Part shown: one piece after another, positions 1-12,328 of the stretch
How the letters are laid out: every line of letters starts with the position of its first letter
Numbering within the stretch: position 1 is the stretch's first letter
NCBI RefSeq assembly: GCF_003268635.1
Contig: NZ_CP029639.1
Span: 1,561,501-1,625,500, forward strand
From: Paenibacillus sp. DCT19
Lineage (GTDB): Bacteria; Bacillota; Bacilli; Paenibacillales; Paenibacillaceae
DNA: 64,000 bases
Direction of reading: 5' to 3'
Notes under the pieces: model-generated
What the model saw: only the letters and a program-made list of their open reading frames with translations
The model's database searches: none
Told to the model about the DNA's origin: nothing
Made by a program: the position numbers and the translations under genes

Positions 1-1595
1 ACGTTTAATGAAGAGGGCGTATTGAAGAAATGGAATGGTACATTGCTGAGTCTTGATGCAAAGGACGCCGCGGGTAACTATATCTACGAGGATGACTCTG
101 TTGCCAAAGCGAAGCTTGCTGAATACGCACCGCAACTGGAAAAATTCAAGAAAACCGTGATCGGCAAAACCAATGTATTTCTGGATGGAGAGCGCAACAG
201 TGTGCGTAAGCAGGAAACGAACCTGGGGAATCTAATGACAGATGGCATGCTGGAAAAAGTGAAATCGATCGTGAAAGAGAATGATGTCAAAGGGTACGTA
301 GCTATTCAAAATAGTGGCGGCATTCGAGCTTCCTTCAAGGAAGGCGACATTACGCTAGGTGATCTGCTCACGGTGATGCCGTTCGGGAATAATCTGTCCG
401 CGCTGAAAATGACAGGTAAGGAAATTACCGCTGCGCTTGAGAACGGTGTAAGTGGAGTGGAAACGGGAGAAGGACGCTTCCCGCAAGTATCTGGAATGCG
501 ATTCTATTACGACTCCACCAAACCAAATGAGAAGATTGATTCTGTCACGAACCAAGTAACACAAGTAGGCAAACGGATTATCAAAGTGCAAATTAAGAAT
601 GCAAACGGAACGTATACGGATATCGATCCGAATGGGTATTACATCGTAGCGACGAACTCCTTTATGGCCAACGGTGGAGATTTCTATCGTGCAATGAGAG
701 CTGCTAAGGATGACAATCGATTCTACGAATTGAATCTGGTTGATTATGAAATTTTCAATGAACACCTTGATCGAGTAGGTCTGGTAAATCAAGCCACAGA
801 GGGACGTAGTACTGACCTAAAAGGTGGCTCATTGCCAGGGGAAGGAAGTAACCCTGGTAATGGTGGTGGCAATAATGGAAGTAATCCCGGAAGTGGTAAC
901 GGGGTGGAGGTGGTGTAACGACACCAGCACCAACGACACCAACCCCGGCACCAAGCAATCCAACACCATCACCAACGCCTACACCAGTTCCAACGAACCC
1001 AACACAGCCAACAACTCCACCTTCAGGTTCGAATGGTTCTACAACACCAGGTGTGGTTTTGGGGGATGTGGGGAGTCATTGGGCAAGTGCTGCTATTCAG
1101 CAGGCCATTTCCAGGGGAATTGTGAATGGGTATCAGGATGGAAACTTCCGTCCGAATGCTCCAGCTACACGCACTGAATTCATTGTTATGTTGGCAAGAG
1201 CATTTGAACTTCCGGCCAGCAACAAAGCGTTGACGTTTAAGGATGCTGCTGGGATACCTGCTTGGGCACAATCTTTTATCGCTCAGGCTGTGGATCAAGG
1301 GATTATTAGTGGTTATACCGACGATACATTCCGCTCATCAGGCAAAGTATCGCGTGTAGAGATGACGGTAATGCTGGTTAGAGCTCTTGGGCTTCCGGTA
1401 GAATCCAATCCTACACTGAGTTTTGCGGATGCAGATCAGGTACCTGCTTGGGCAGCTCCTTATATCGCTGCAGCCTATGAAGCGGGTCTCGTAAAAGGAA
1501 CAGGCAAGAACAAGTTTAACCCATTGGCTGAAGCTACTCGGGCTGAAGTGGTGACATTGCTAATGTCAGCAAGTGAGCTTCAATTACAGCCATAA
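1..1595 (+). CDS. S-layer-anchored 5'-nucleotidase, 3' part, frameshifted
   Basis: The frame is open at base 1, so the gene begins before the window. The first ~260 residues are the 5'-nucleotidase C-terminal domain (motifs IQNSGGIRA, GDLLTVMPFGN, YYIVATNSFMANGGD), which in this family works with an N-terminal metallophosphatase domain to hydrolyse nucleotides outside the cell. A Gly/Asn-rich linker runs into a stop at 918. The next frame, open from about 903, continues with a Pro/Thr linker and three SLH repeats (roughly 1053-1210, 1240-1395, 1420-1580; FRPNAPATRTEF is typical), which bind cell-wall polymer. One extra G in the G4 run at 901-904 joins both parts, so the stop is probably a sequence error or a recent lesion. 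Domain calls are firm; whether the break is real is open. Confidence 0.85.
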
Positions 1596-1639
1596 GGTCT
1601 GGTATTCTATAGTTACAGAGCAACAGTATATGTGATAGA

Positions 1640-1680
1640 AAAGTAGCTTGCAGGAATTCATCTTGCGAGCTGCTTTTTTG
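1640..1680 (+). terminator. Rho-independent terminator after the S-layer nucleotidase
   Basis: Imperfect hairpin AGTAGCTTGCA / TGCGAGCTGCT followed by a run of six T, about 45 bases after the stop codon at 1595. Confidence 0.75.
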
Positions 1681-1740
1681 TGCAAAATAAACCATATGAT
1701 ATATGTGTTGGGGAGTAGTGGATCAGTGTAACGAAAAAGA

Positions 1741-1770
1741 TTGACACCCTAGCGGCTCCTATCATATAAT
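1741..1770 (+). promoter_or_regulatory. SigA-type promoter of the siderophore-binding lipoprotein
   Basis: Perfect -35 TTGACA at 1741-1746 and perfect -10 TATAAT at 1765-1770 with an 18-bp spacer. The Fur-type operator begins 13 bases after the -10, over the expected transcription start, which suits iron repression. Confidence 0.85.
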
Positions 1771-1782
1771 CAGCACGATAAA

Positions 1783-1802
1783 TTGATAATGATTATCATT
1801 AA
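1783..1802 (+). promoter_or_regulatory. Fur box
   Basis: TTGATAATGATTATCATTAA contains the classic Fur inverted repeat (TGATAAT-GA-TTATCA core). It lies just downstream of a consensus promoter and 22 bases before the start of a siderophore-binding protein gene, so iron-dependent repression is a strong inference. Confidence 0.85.
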
Positions 1803-1823
1803 TGATTAGGGGAGAAAACAGAG

Positions 1824-2798
1824 ATGAAAAAGAGAATGATCCTGCCGTTGATTGTGATCATGTTGTTCGCGATCATCGCCAGCGCCTGCGGTAACGATGC
1901 TTCAAACAATGCTACCAGTAACAGCAATCAGGAGACGGCTGCTGATACGACAAGTTCAGGTGCTGCTCAGGAAGAAACAAAGGACACAATTACCTATCAG
2001 TCTGAAACTGGCCCAGTAGAGATTCCGGCCAAGCCCGAGAGAATCGTTGCTCTGTCTAATGGCCCCAATATACTTTCTATGGATGTAACACCAGTGGGTG
2101 TAGATGAATGGACTGCGGCGAATCCGCTGTTCAAGGACAAATTAAAAGATGTTGCCATCGTAACGGATTCAGATCCAGAGAGCATCGCAGCATTGAATCC
2201 GGATTTAATCATTGCTGGTTCAACGATGAAGAATCTGGAGCAGCTGGCTAAGATTGCACCTACTATTGTGTATACGTGGGGCAAACTCGACTACTTGGAT
2301 CAACAGTTAGAGATCGGTAAAGTACTGAATAAAGAAGCTGAAGCACAAGCTTGGGTGGATGATTTCACAAAAAGAGCCGAGGACATCGGCAATGAGATCA
2401 AAGCAAAATATGGGGATAACGTAACGGTATCCACAATTGAAATATTTGAAAAAGAAGTATTTGTCATGGGAGATCACTGGGCGCGGGGAACCGAAGCGTT
2501 ATATCAAGCCATGAAGCTGAATATGCCGGAACAAGTAAAGAATGATACATTACAAGAAGGCTATCACTCCTTATCACTTGAGGTTCTTCCTGAATACATG
2601 GGTGATTTCGTTGTTGTCAGTAGAGATATGACTCGGGATAACGAAATTATGAAGTCTACCATTTGGAGCAATATCCCTGCTGTTCAGAATAAACACGTCA
2701 TTGAATTGGAAACCAAAGCTGTCACGTATAGTGATCCAACTACACTAGAATATGTATTGAATATTTTCAAAGAAGCATTTCTTGGCGAAACGAAGTAA
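1824..2798 (+). CDS. Iron-siderophore ABC transporter substrate-binding lipoprotein
   Basis: 324 residues. The N-terminus has a Lys/Arg-rich start, a hydrophobic stretch and a lipobox ending at Cys22 (IIASAC), then a Ser/Asn/Thr-rich tether, so it is a membrane-anchored lipoprotein. The rest is a FecB/FhuD-type (class III) periplasmic-binding fold: IPAKPERIVALS opens the first lobe and NPDLIIAG closes it, as in siderophore binders. It would capture an iron-siderophore complex and pass it to an ABC permease, but no permease or ATPase is adjacent, so it must share one encoded elsewhere. The Fur box and consensus promoter just upstream support the iron role. RBS AGGGGAG precedes the ATG. The exact siderophore cannot be told from sequence. 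Confidence 0.88.
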   Translation: MKKRMILPLIVIMLFAIIASACGNDASNNATSNSNQETAADTTSSGAAQEETKDTITYQSETGPVEIPAKPERIVALSNGPNILSMDVTPVGVDEWTAANPLFKDKLKDVAIVTDSDPESIAALNPDLIIAGSTMKNLEQLAKIAPTIVYTWGKLDYLDQQLEIGKVLNKEAEAQAWVDDFTKRAEDIGNEIKAKYGDNVTVSTIEIFEKEVFVMGDHWARGTEALYQAMKLNMPEQVKNDTLQEGYHSLSLEVLPEYMGDFVVVSRDMTRDNEIMKSTIWSNIPAVQNKHVIELETKAVTYSDPTTLEYVLNIFKEAFLGETK

Positions 2799-2900
2799 CG
2801 AGAAGGGCTTATGAGTTCTTTTACAAGTACAACGATTTAAAAGGAAACATTTACGTTCACGCACAAGTTTGGGCGTCTCTTTTTTCATAATGAATTAAAA

Positions 2901-2941
2901 ACAAAACAACCTTCTCGATGATCGAGAAGGTTGTTTTGTTG
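2901..2941. terminator. Bidirectional terminator between the convergent lipoprotein and opuA genes
   Basis: Near-perfect hairpin AACCTTCTCGA-TGA-TCGAGAAGGTT with A-rich left and T-rich right flanks, so it can stop transcription from both convergent units. Confidence 0.85.
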
Positions 2942-3003
2942 TATAAGAGCAGGATAACACTCTTTGTTTTTTCCAAATTCAGGTTGATGCAACTCGAATT
3001 GGT

Positions 3004-6793
<3,790 letters not shown>

Positions 6794-6924
6794 GTTTTCA
6801 CCCCTTCTGATGTGTTGTGCACTTCGAACGGCTTACAGCATCCACAAGCCCATACACTTGTGCGCCCAGCCACGAAATCCGGTAATCGTTGCTTCGCTTC
6901 CCGTCTTTCTGGGTAACGTTTTGT

Positions 6925-6953
6925 ATTCTAACAATACTTAACCAGTATATCAA
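6925..6953 (-). promoter_or_regulatory. Predicted SigA promoter of the opuA operon
   Basis: On the minus strand, -35 TTGATA (6948-6953) and -10 TAGAAT (6925-6930) are 17 bp apart, about 130 bases before the ATPase start. Confidence 0.6.
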
Positions 6954-6974
6954 CCGAATAAACAGTACATAATG

Positions 6975-6998
6975 TTTGTACAGTAAAAACTGTACAAA
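6975..6998. promoter_or_regulatory. Perfect palindrome, candidate GbsR-family operator
   Basis: Two 10-base arms, TTTGTACAGT and ACTGTACAAA, match perfectly around a 4-base A spacer. The site lies in the divergent region between opuA and the GbsR-type gene, 21 bases upstream of the predicted opuA -35. A role as the regulator's operator is inferred from position and symmetry only. Confidence 0.6.
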
Positions 6999-7291
6999 GT
7001 TTTCCTCCCATATGCTCAGTCTATCTCCTTATTCTGGCTAATTAGACACCTTTACTTTTCAGAATGCTTTTCCTAAAATAGAAAATGGGTTGAATTGAAG
7101 TTAATTTTTTTGGTTAAAAGAGAGTCATAGGCAAATGTATCTTGGCAAAGTTACCATTTTAATACATTGGGTGATCAAAGCCCTCTGGCGTATAGGATGT
7201 CCGGCCGGATGCTTTCCCATGTAAGCAGGACTTTGTAAGGGTGCAATTATTTTTGCCGAGACTGGTAATGTTCAGAATGGAGGTTGCAAGC

Positions 7292-7866
7292 ATGGGCTTG
7301 GACCATTTACAAGAAGAGCAGCAGGAAACAGTTCTCAGAATCCGGAAACGCGTCATTGAAGCGATTGGGCGCAATATGGATCTATACGGCGTTACGCTGT
7401 CCACCGGACACTTATACGGTTTACTTTTTTTGCAGACAAACCAATGACCCTTGATGATATGGGACGGGAAATGGAAATGAGCAAAACAAGCATGAGTACC
7501 GGCGTTCGCACCCTGCTGGATCTAAAAATGGTGAATAAAGTATGGAGTAAGGGTTCGCGTAAAGATCTATATGAAGTGGAGTATGACTGGCACCAAACGT
7601 TTACAGACTATTTCGTCATTAAATGGAGAAAAGCGGTGGAGAGCAATCTTCAGACTCTGCGCAAATCCATTGAAGAACTCAATCGTTTAATTCGTGACTC
7701 GGATGAACAAGCTGACGCGGAGCTACTTCATATTCTTATGGAGGACAAGCAGAAAATGCTGCAAGCGGAGGCCTATTACAAATGGCTTGATCGATTAATT
7801 GATACAATGGAAGATGAAGAAATATACAAGCTTGTCCCTCGGGAAGAAGTTCAAGAACAGTCCTGA
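7292..7866 (+). CDS. gbsR: GbsR/OpcR-type MarR-family transcriptional regulator, frameshifted
   Basis: Restored length 191 residues. The N-terminal part (RNMDLYGVTLSTGHLYGLL) and the part after the break (MTLDDMGREMEMSKTSMSTG, then GSRKDLYEVEYDW) read as one GbsR-family winged helix; in Bacillus this family represses osmoprotectant genes and responds to choline or glycine betaine. The two pieces are in different frames and meet in a T7 run at 7425-7431; an eighth T gives a continuous LLFFADKPMTLDD. ATG 7292 is chosen because GGAGG lies 10 bases before it. It diverges from opuA, so it probably controls betaine uptake here. GbsR and OpcR cannot be told apart with confidence from this sequence. 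Confidence 0.85.
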
Positions 7867-7888
7867 ATTTAAACAAGATTCCCAACAC

Positions 7889-7922
7889 AAAAAGGCGTTC
7901 TCCACATGGAGGACGCTTTTTC
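7889..7922 (+). terminator. Terminator after gbsR
   Basis: Hairpin AAAGGCGTTCTCC / GGAGGACGCTTTT followed by T residues, 23 bases after the gbsR stop. Confidence 0.85.
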
Positions 7923-7943
7923 TGCGATTATAATGTAAATGCT

Positions 7944-7995
7944 TGCCATCAGGCATACTTCGTAATCAAAAGCGAACTTTTTGAACAACCTCTTA
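7944..7995 (-). repeat. Truncated copy (one end) of the ~170-bp inverted-repeat element
   Basis: The last ~50 bases match the outer end of the element seen at 24362-24537 and 33381-33925 (ATTACGAAG, CTTTTTGAACAACC on the plus strand). Its edge supplies the TAA stop of the AraC-type gene at 7993-7995. The other end of the element is absent. Confidence 0.8.
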
Positions 7996-9615
7996 TAGAG
8001 TCCAAGCCGTTTGAGAAAAGGCTGTATACTGCTGGGCAATCTGCTCTAACTCATTCATGATCTGAATCTGCCCGCGAGGTGTCCAGCATATCTCAAACCA
8101 ATGATGAATCTCATGGACATTACCATGAAGTACAGCAGGTGAGCGGTTCCAACCTGTCGTCTGCTTCATTCGGCGCAGCACTTTTTCACTGGCAGCAAGG
8201 GTAGGCACACGCTGAATCAATAGGTGATCCGTATCGAGTAATGGGGTACTCTCTGCCAAGAACTCACTTTGTGATTGTTGTGGCGGGACAAGTTGTGCAG
8301 GTTGCAGCCCCAGCTCACCATATAACAATTCCGGCAGTGGATGATCAAATGTACCTTGTATGCGAACGAGTTGTGATGTCACTTGAACAAGCGTAATACG
8401 CTCGTTAGCGAAATACGTCTGTAGACGCTTGCTCGTTTCCAAGATTCGGAAGGCTAACTCTTTAATATGAAATAACGCCTGTTTCTCTCTTCCGACCAGT
8501 TCTCCGATTCGAAGATAACTTTCGCGCCAGTCTTGCACCTTGTTCAAGATCACAGTGGGTGCAATGCTTTTGAGTGAATCCACATATGCCTCATGATACC
8601 AATCGGCAATGATTAAATCAGGCTTAGCTCTGCGAAGTTTATCTAATTGCATAGTGAACTGACGATGGGATTCTTTATCAACGACTTCTCTGTCACTCCA
8701 TGCGTTAACTGATGCAACCGCCTCAAGACCTAGGGAGGACAGGTGTTCAGGCAAGGCAAGCACCGATGCGGTGGCGACTTTTAATTGGTTTTGCTTCATA
8801 TATAAACTAGGCGATATGCCCACAGTTTGTTTGAATTTGCGATTGAAATAATATTCGTTGCCGTATCCGACGGATTCTGCGATCTCTTTAATAGAACATT
8901 CATTTTGTTTTAATTGTGATTTGGCTTTGCAGATTCGAAGTCCGTTGAGATAATCGGTGGGGGACATGCCCTTAGCCTTTTTGAAGCTTCGAGAATAAGA
9001 GCTAGGCGTTAGGTTGGCGATTTTGGCGAGTTGATCCATGCTAATCCCGTCTCCCATGAAGCGGTGCATATATCGAATACTGCGCTCAAGCGCCGGATCA
9101 ACTCTTTCTTGATTCGTTTCTAGCCGATGCTCTGAGACATACTGGAGCAATTCATGGAGCTGGCTATGTATGCTAACAAAATGATCTTGCGTCACACCAC
9201 GATATGCATCGTACAGTTGTTTAAAACGCGCCACGATCTGATGTTCTTGACGGACAAGTATTCTGCCTGTATGCCAATGCAGCGGAAGCCCAGGAACAGA
9301 TGTCATTTTCCATTCACCATGCACTTGCTGCACAATTACCGTGCTCATACTCACCAGAATAAACTCCGTTATATTGGACGTTGAGGTAGCCTCGACGTGT
9401 GTACCTTCTTCTAAGACAAACAGTTGATTAGCCGTAGCTGGATAGAGTTCATCATTAAGGGACAGAAGCCCTTCACCTTGTAAAACAAGGCACAGCATCG
9501 GACGGGACACCGCTCTGCTATTTACACGGAAATTCTCTCCACGTCGAACCCGGCACATGGAAGAGAGCAACGGCAGAGATGAAGTTTCACCATTGAAAGA
9601 AAGCTGTTCAGTCAT
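7993..9615 (-). CDS. Btr-like AraC-family regulator with siderophore-binding domain
   Basis: 540 residues. An N-terminal cupin-like sensor region (~1-165) is followed by an AraC double helix-turn-helix (~175-275; DQLAKIANLTPSSYSRSF, then IKEIAESVGYGNEYYFNRKF) and a C-terminal class III periplasmic-binding-protein domain (~285-540). This order is that of Bacillus Btr, a cytoplasmic activator that binds a ferric-siderophore through its FeuA-like domain and switches on siderophore uptake. A Fur box lies 30-48 bases upstream, so it is probably made only under iron limitation. ATG 9615 is preferred over 9624 because AAGGATGG sits eight bases before it. The stop codon lies in the edge of a repeat element. 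Confidence 0.9.
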   Translation of the reverse strand: MTEQLSFNGETSSLPLLSSMCRVRRGENFRVNSRAVSRPMLCLVLQGEGLLSLNDELYPATANQLFVLEEGTHVEATSTSNITEFILVSMSTVIVQQVHGEWKMTSVPGLPLHWHTGRILVRQEHQIVARFKQLYDAYRGVTQDHFVSIHSQLHELLQYVSEHRLETNQERVDPALERSIRYMHRFMGDGISMDQLAKIANLTPSSYSRSFKKAKGMSPTDYLNGLRICKAKSQLKQNECSIKEIAESVGYGNEYYFNRKFKQTVGISPSLYMKQNQLKVATASVLALPEHLSSLGLEAVASVNAWSDREVVDKESHRQFTMQLDKLRRAKPDLIIADWYHEAYVDSLKSIAPTVILNKVQDWRESYLRIGELVGREKQALFHIKELAFRILETSKRLQTYFANERITLVQVTSQLVRIQGTFDHPLPELLYGELGLQPAQLVPPQQSQSEFLAESTPLLDTDHLLIQRVPTLAASEKVLRRMKQTTGWNRSPAVLHGNVHEIHHWFEICWTPRGQIQIMNELEQIAQQYTAFSQTAWTL

Positions 9616-9644
9616 ACCGACCATCCTTTTTAGCTCATTTTCTT

Positions 9645-9663
9645 AATGATAACAATTATCATT
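9645..9663 (-). promoter_or_regulatory. Fur box of the Btr-like regulator
   Basis: AATGATAACAATTATCATT is a 19-base near-palindrome matching the Bacillus Fur 7-1-7 core (TGATAAC-A-ATTATCA), 30 bases upstream of the AraC-type start. Confidence 0.85.
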
Positions 9664-9707
9664 CTCATATGGAAGTGTTTTTTGAAATAGAATAACGTAT
9701 AAACAAA

Positions 9708-9741
9708 AAATACCCTGAACCTCATGAGGTTCAGGGTATTT
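9708..9741. terminator. Terminator after the secreted DUF5050-like gene
   Basis: Perfect hairpin AAATACCCTGAACC / GGTTCAGGGTATTT around TCATGA, with A-rich left flank giving a U tail on the minus-strand transcript. Confidence 0.85.
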
Positions 9742-9766
9742 CTACAAGCATTAGTATGAATGCTGC

Positions 9767-11053
9767 TTAGTTTGATGTAACCAATCGGATATCGTCAAGA
9801 TATACGTCACTAAGTGCTTTTTTGCCTGTGCCGTTGGCATTTACGTGGTACAAGCGATAGAGGTCATCCGCATTGATATAGAACACGCCTGGCACATTGT
9901 TTCTAAATAGGAAAGTATCCCACTCTTCGCTGGTAAGCTTCGTCACCTTGAAGGCTGTTGTTACAGAGTAAAGTCCGTTGTTGCCTGAGATGTACACCGT
10001 AGTTGGTGTGCTGTTGGTGTACTGATTGGATGCATAGGTTACGTTGTTCAGGTTCAGGGTAGTCGATTTGGATACCTTGTTGCTAGTAAACGTTTTGCCG
10101 TAAGCTTTTTTGTCTGCATCAATGATGACTACTTTATCTGTTCCTAGGGCTGTTACTTCTCGAACACTCTTGCTGTGAACCTGGAAGGTCTTGCCCGCAG
10201 AAGTCAGAGCGAAGGCTTTACCTGTTGCATAGTTATAATCCTTGTTGCTATCAAGCACGATGCCTTTGTTATAAACGTAAAGGTTGTTTCCCCAGCCACC
10301 GGAGTACACCGCGTTCACATCGAGCTTAGACTTAGGGTTAACCGCCGTACCCTTGCCCGTATTATAGTTTACTTTGTACAGAACCATTGCATTGGTGGAA
10401 TAGAAATCCTCGTAAGGGTTCGTATTCAGCATCACTTGCAATTCATTTTTGGCTTCATTCAACAGGTAACGACTCTCTACAGCACCAGATGCGATCCGTT
10501 GCACGGCTCCGCTACCATTGGAAGCTTTGGAGACAAACCATGTGTTGCCATTCACGAGACCGTTGTAGTATACACGACCTTTACTGACAGAGAACATCGG
10601 GAATTCTGTATCGGCTTTATCAGCAATCTTCGTAGCAGAAGATGCAGCGCTATTACCGTTTGCCCGATAGATCTGCCCTGTTGTATCTAGATAATAAATG
10701 AATCCGTTATCTGTGTAGTAGTCCAGTACACCCGTTGCATATGTTTCTGCAGCATCACTTGATCCATCATTCGGCACTCTAAGCAACGTTGTAGAAGACT
10801 TGGATTGCAGGTAATAGAGATATGATCCTGCCTGAACTGGATCAGTACCTTCATAATCGATCAATACTTCAGTAGTTTCACTTCCATCCCCAGTTACCTT
10901 GTAGAGAACACCATCCGAATCATAATACACGCTGGACTGACTAAGCGTCGCAGCTTGTACCTCAGCACCACCAACAAGTGTTGCTCCCCCCACTAGTGCA
11001 CAGATCAGCAATGCTCCCATGGAGCGCTGCAATTTGGCTAACCATTTGTTCAT
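9767..11053 (-). CDS. Secreted DUF5050-like propeller protein
   Basis: 428 residues from ATG 11053 (RBS AGAAGGGTG). A signal peptide with a hydrophobic core (GALLICALVGGATLVGG) ends near VQAA, so the protein is exported. The mature part is built from repeated short beta units of the kind 'xVYYDSDGVLYKV', 'SYLYYLQS', 'GFIYYLDT', 'GRVYYNG', 'LYVYNKG', which resemble DUF5050 repeats and suggest a beta-propeller. No catalytic motif is visible. It is flanked by its own terminator and stands alone. Possible roles are cell-surface binding or scaffolding, but function is unknown. Confidence 0.75.
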   Translation of the reverse strand: MNKWLAKLQRSMGALLICALVGGATLVGGAEVQAATLSQSSVYYDSDGVLYKVTGDGSETTEVLIDYEGTDPVQAGSYLYYLQSKSSTTLLRVPNDGSSDAAETYATGVLDYYTDNGFIYYLDTTGQIYRANGNSAASSATKIADKADTEFPMFSVSKGRVYYNGLVNGNTWFVSKASNGSGAVQRIASGAVESRYLLNEAKNELQVMLNTNPYEDFYSTNAMVLYKVNYNTGKGTAVNPKSKLDVNAVYSGGWGNNLYVYNKGIVLDSNKDYNYATGKAFALTSAGKTFQVHSKSVREVTALGTDKVVIIDADKKAYGKTFTSNKVSKSTTLNLNNVTYASNQYTNSTPTTVYISGNNGLYSVTTAFKVTKLTSEEWDTFLFRNNVPGVFYINADDLYRLYHVNANGTGKKALSDVYLDDIRLVTSN

Positions 11054-11292
11054 AATGCAATCGTCACCCTTCTTCATGTTATATATGTATAGACCTTTAA
11101 GTTATATCGGTAAACAAGGGAAAAAATGTTACAGTTCCCAACTCCATCAGGCCTAAAATGAAATTGAATTTCACAAAAACTACTTCTCGGTGTCCTTCTG
11201 TGCAGGGGATGCCAATCCTGTTCTAAAGCATTCCCGATGCAAATGGAGCATGATAACATTCGGTGTATCCTAGAGCAGAGGAGTAATGGCAA

Positions 11293-12312
11293 ATGTTGAA
11301 TATGGCGATCATTGGATTTGGTAATGCTGTTGTCAATTATCACCTGCCTTATCTGGAGAGATCAGATAACATCAAGGTGAAGAAGATCTATCGGCGTGAG
11401 GAAGATCGGATTGGAGATACAGAGAGAGAAGCGTATTATCCCCATATTACGTTTACGATGGATTTCGATGACGTACTTCAAGATAACGAGATTGAATTAA
11501 TTGTTGTAGCAACACATGTGGACAGTCACATTGAATATGCGAAGCAAGCCTTGGAGCATGGAAAACACGTATTGGTAGAAAAACCGTTTGCTGCAACGTC
11601 AGCCGAGGCACAGGACATTTTCGAGCTTGCTGAGCGCAAAAATCTAATCGCTATGGCGAATCAGAACCGCAGATTTGATGGGGACTTCTTGACTTTGAAG
11701 AACGTAATCGAGAGTGGAAAATTGGGCAATATCCATGAAATCCAATCTCATTATGATTATTTCAAACCATCCTGGATCAGACCTGGGTTTGGGTTAATGC
11801 ATGGTTTGGCTGTGCATACCATTGATCAGATGGTATCTCTATTTGGTAAAGCGGATCGCATTCATTATGATGTCCGAAGTCTGGTTTATCCGGGTCAGGC
11901 GGATGATTATATCGACATTGATTTTCACTATGGCTTGACCAAAGTAACGATTAAATGCAGTCTGCTAGTCAAGATTGCACATCCCAAGTTTATCGTTCAT
12001 GGTGACCGTGGTAGCTTCGTTAAATATAGCAGTGGCCATCAAACCAAAAATGGGGAAGGACCAACGCAGGTATCCTTTGAAAGAGAGCCTGAAGAGAATT
12101 GGGGCACTCTGACTTATGTAGATGATGAGGGAGAAACTCATACCGAGAAAGTACCTTCTGAAATTACGGATTATGGGCTTTTATATGAGAGATTAGTCCA
12201 GGCGATCCGGCATCAAGGGGAATCACCGATCAAGAATGAAGAGGTATTATATGTACTCGATATATTAAAAGATGGGGTCGAGGCTGCGAAGCAAGCCCAA
12301 TCATACAACTGA
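11293..12312 (+). CDS. Gfo/Idh/MocA-family NAD(P)-dependent oxidoreductase
   Basis: 339 residues. The N-terminus is a Rossmann fold with a GFGNAV glycine-rich loop, and HGKHVLVEKPFA carries the EKP motif whose Lys is catalytic in sugar dehydrogenases of this family. The C-terminal alpha/beta domain contains GLMHGLAVHTIDQM with the usual His-Asp arrangement. Enzymes of this family oxidise or reduce sugars, inositols and their derivatives; the substrate here cannot be predicted. GAGGAG precedes the ATG. It stands alone and converges on an RpiR-type regulator 16 bases downstream, which often governs sugar metabolism but is oriented oppositely. Confidence 0.9.
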   Translation: MLNMAIIGFGNAVVNYHLPYLERSDNIKVKKIYRREEDRIGDTEREAYYPHITFTMDFDDVLQDNEIELIVVATHVDSHIEYAKQALEHGKHVLVEKPFAATSAEAQDIFELAERKNLIAMANQNRRFDGDFLTLKNVIESGKLGNIHEIQSHYDYFKPSWIRPGFGLMHGLAVHTIDQMVSLFGKADRIHYDVRSLVYPGQADDYIDIDFHYGLTKVTIKCSLLVKIAHPKFIVHGDRGSFVKYSSGHQTKNGEGPTQVSFEREPEENWGTLTYVDDEGETHTEKVPSEITDYGLLYERLVQAIRHQGESPIKNEEVLYVLDILKDGVEAAKQAQSYN

Positions 12313-12328
12313 ACTTAACCATATAGAC

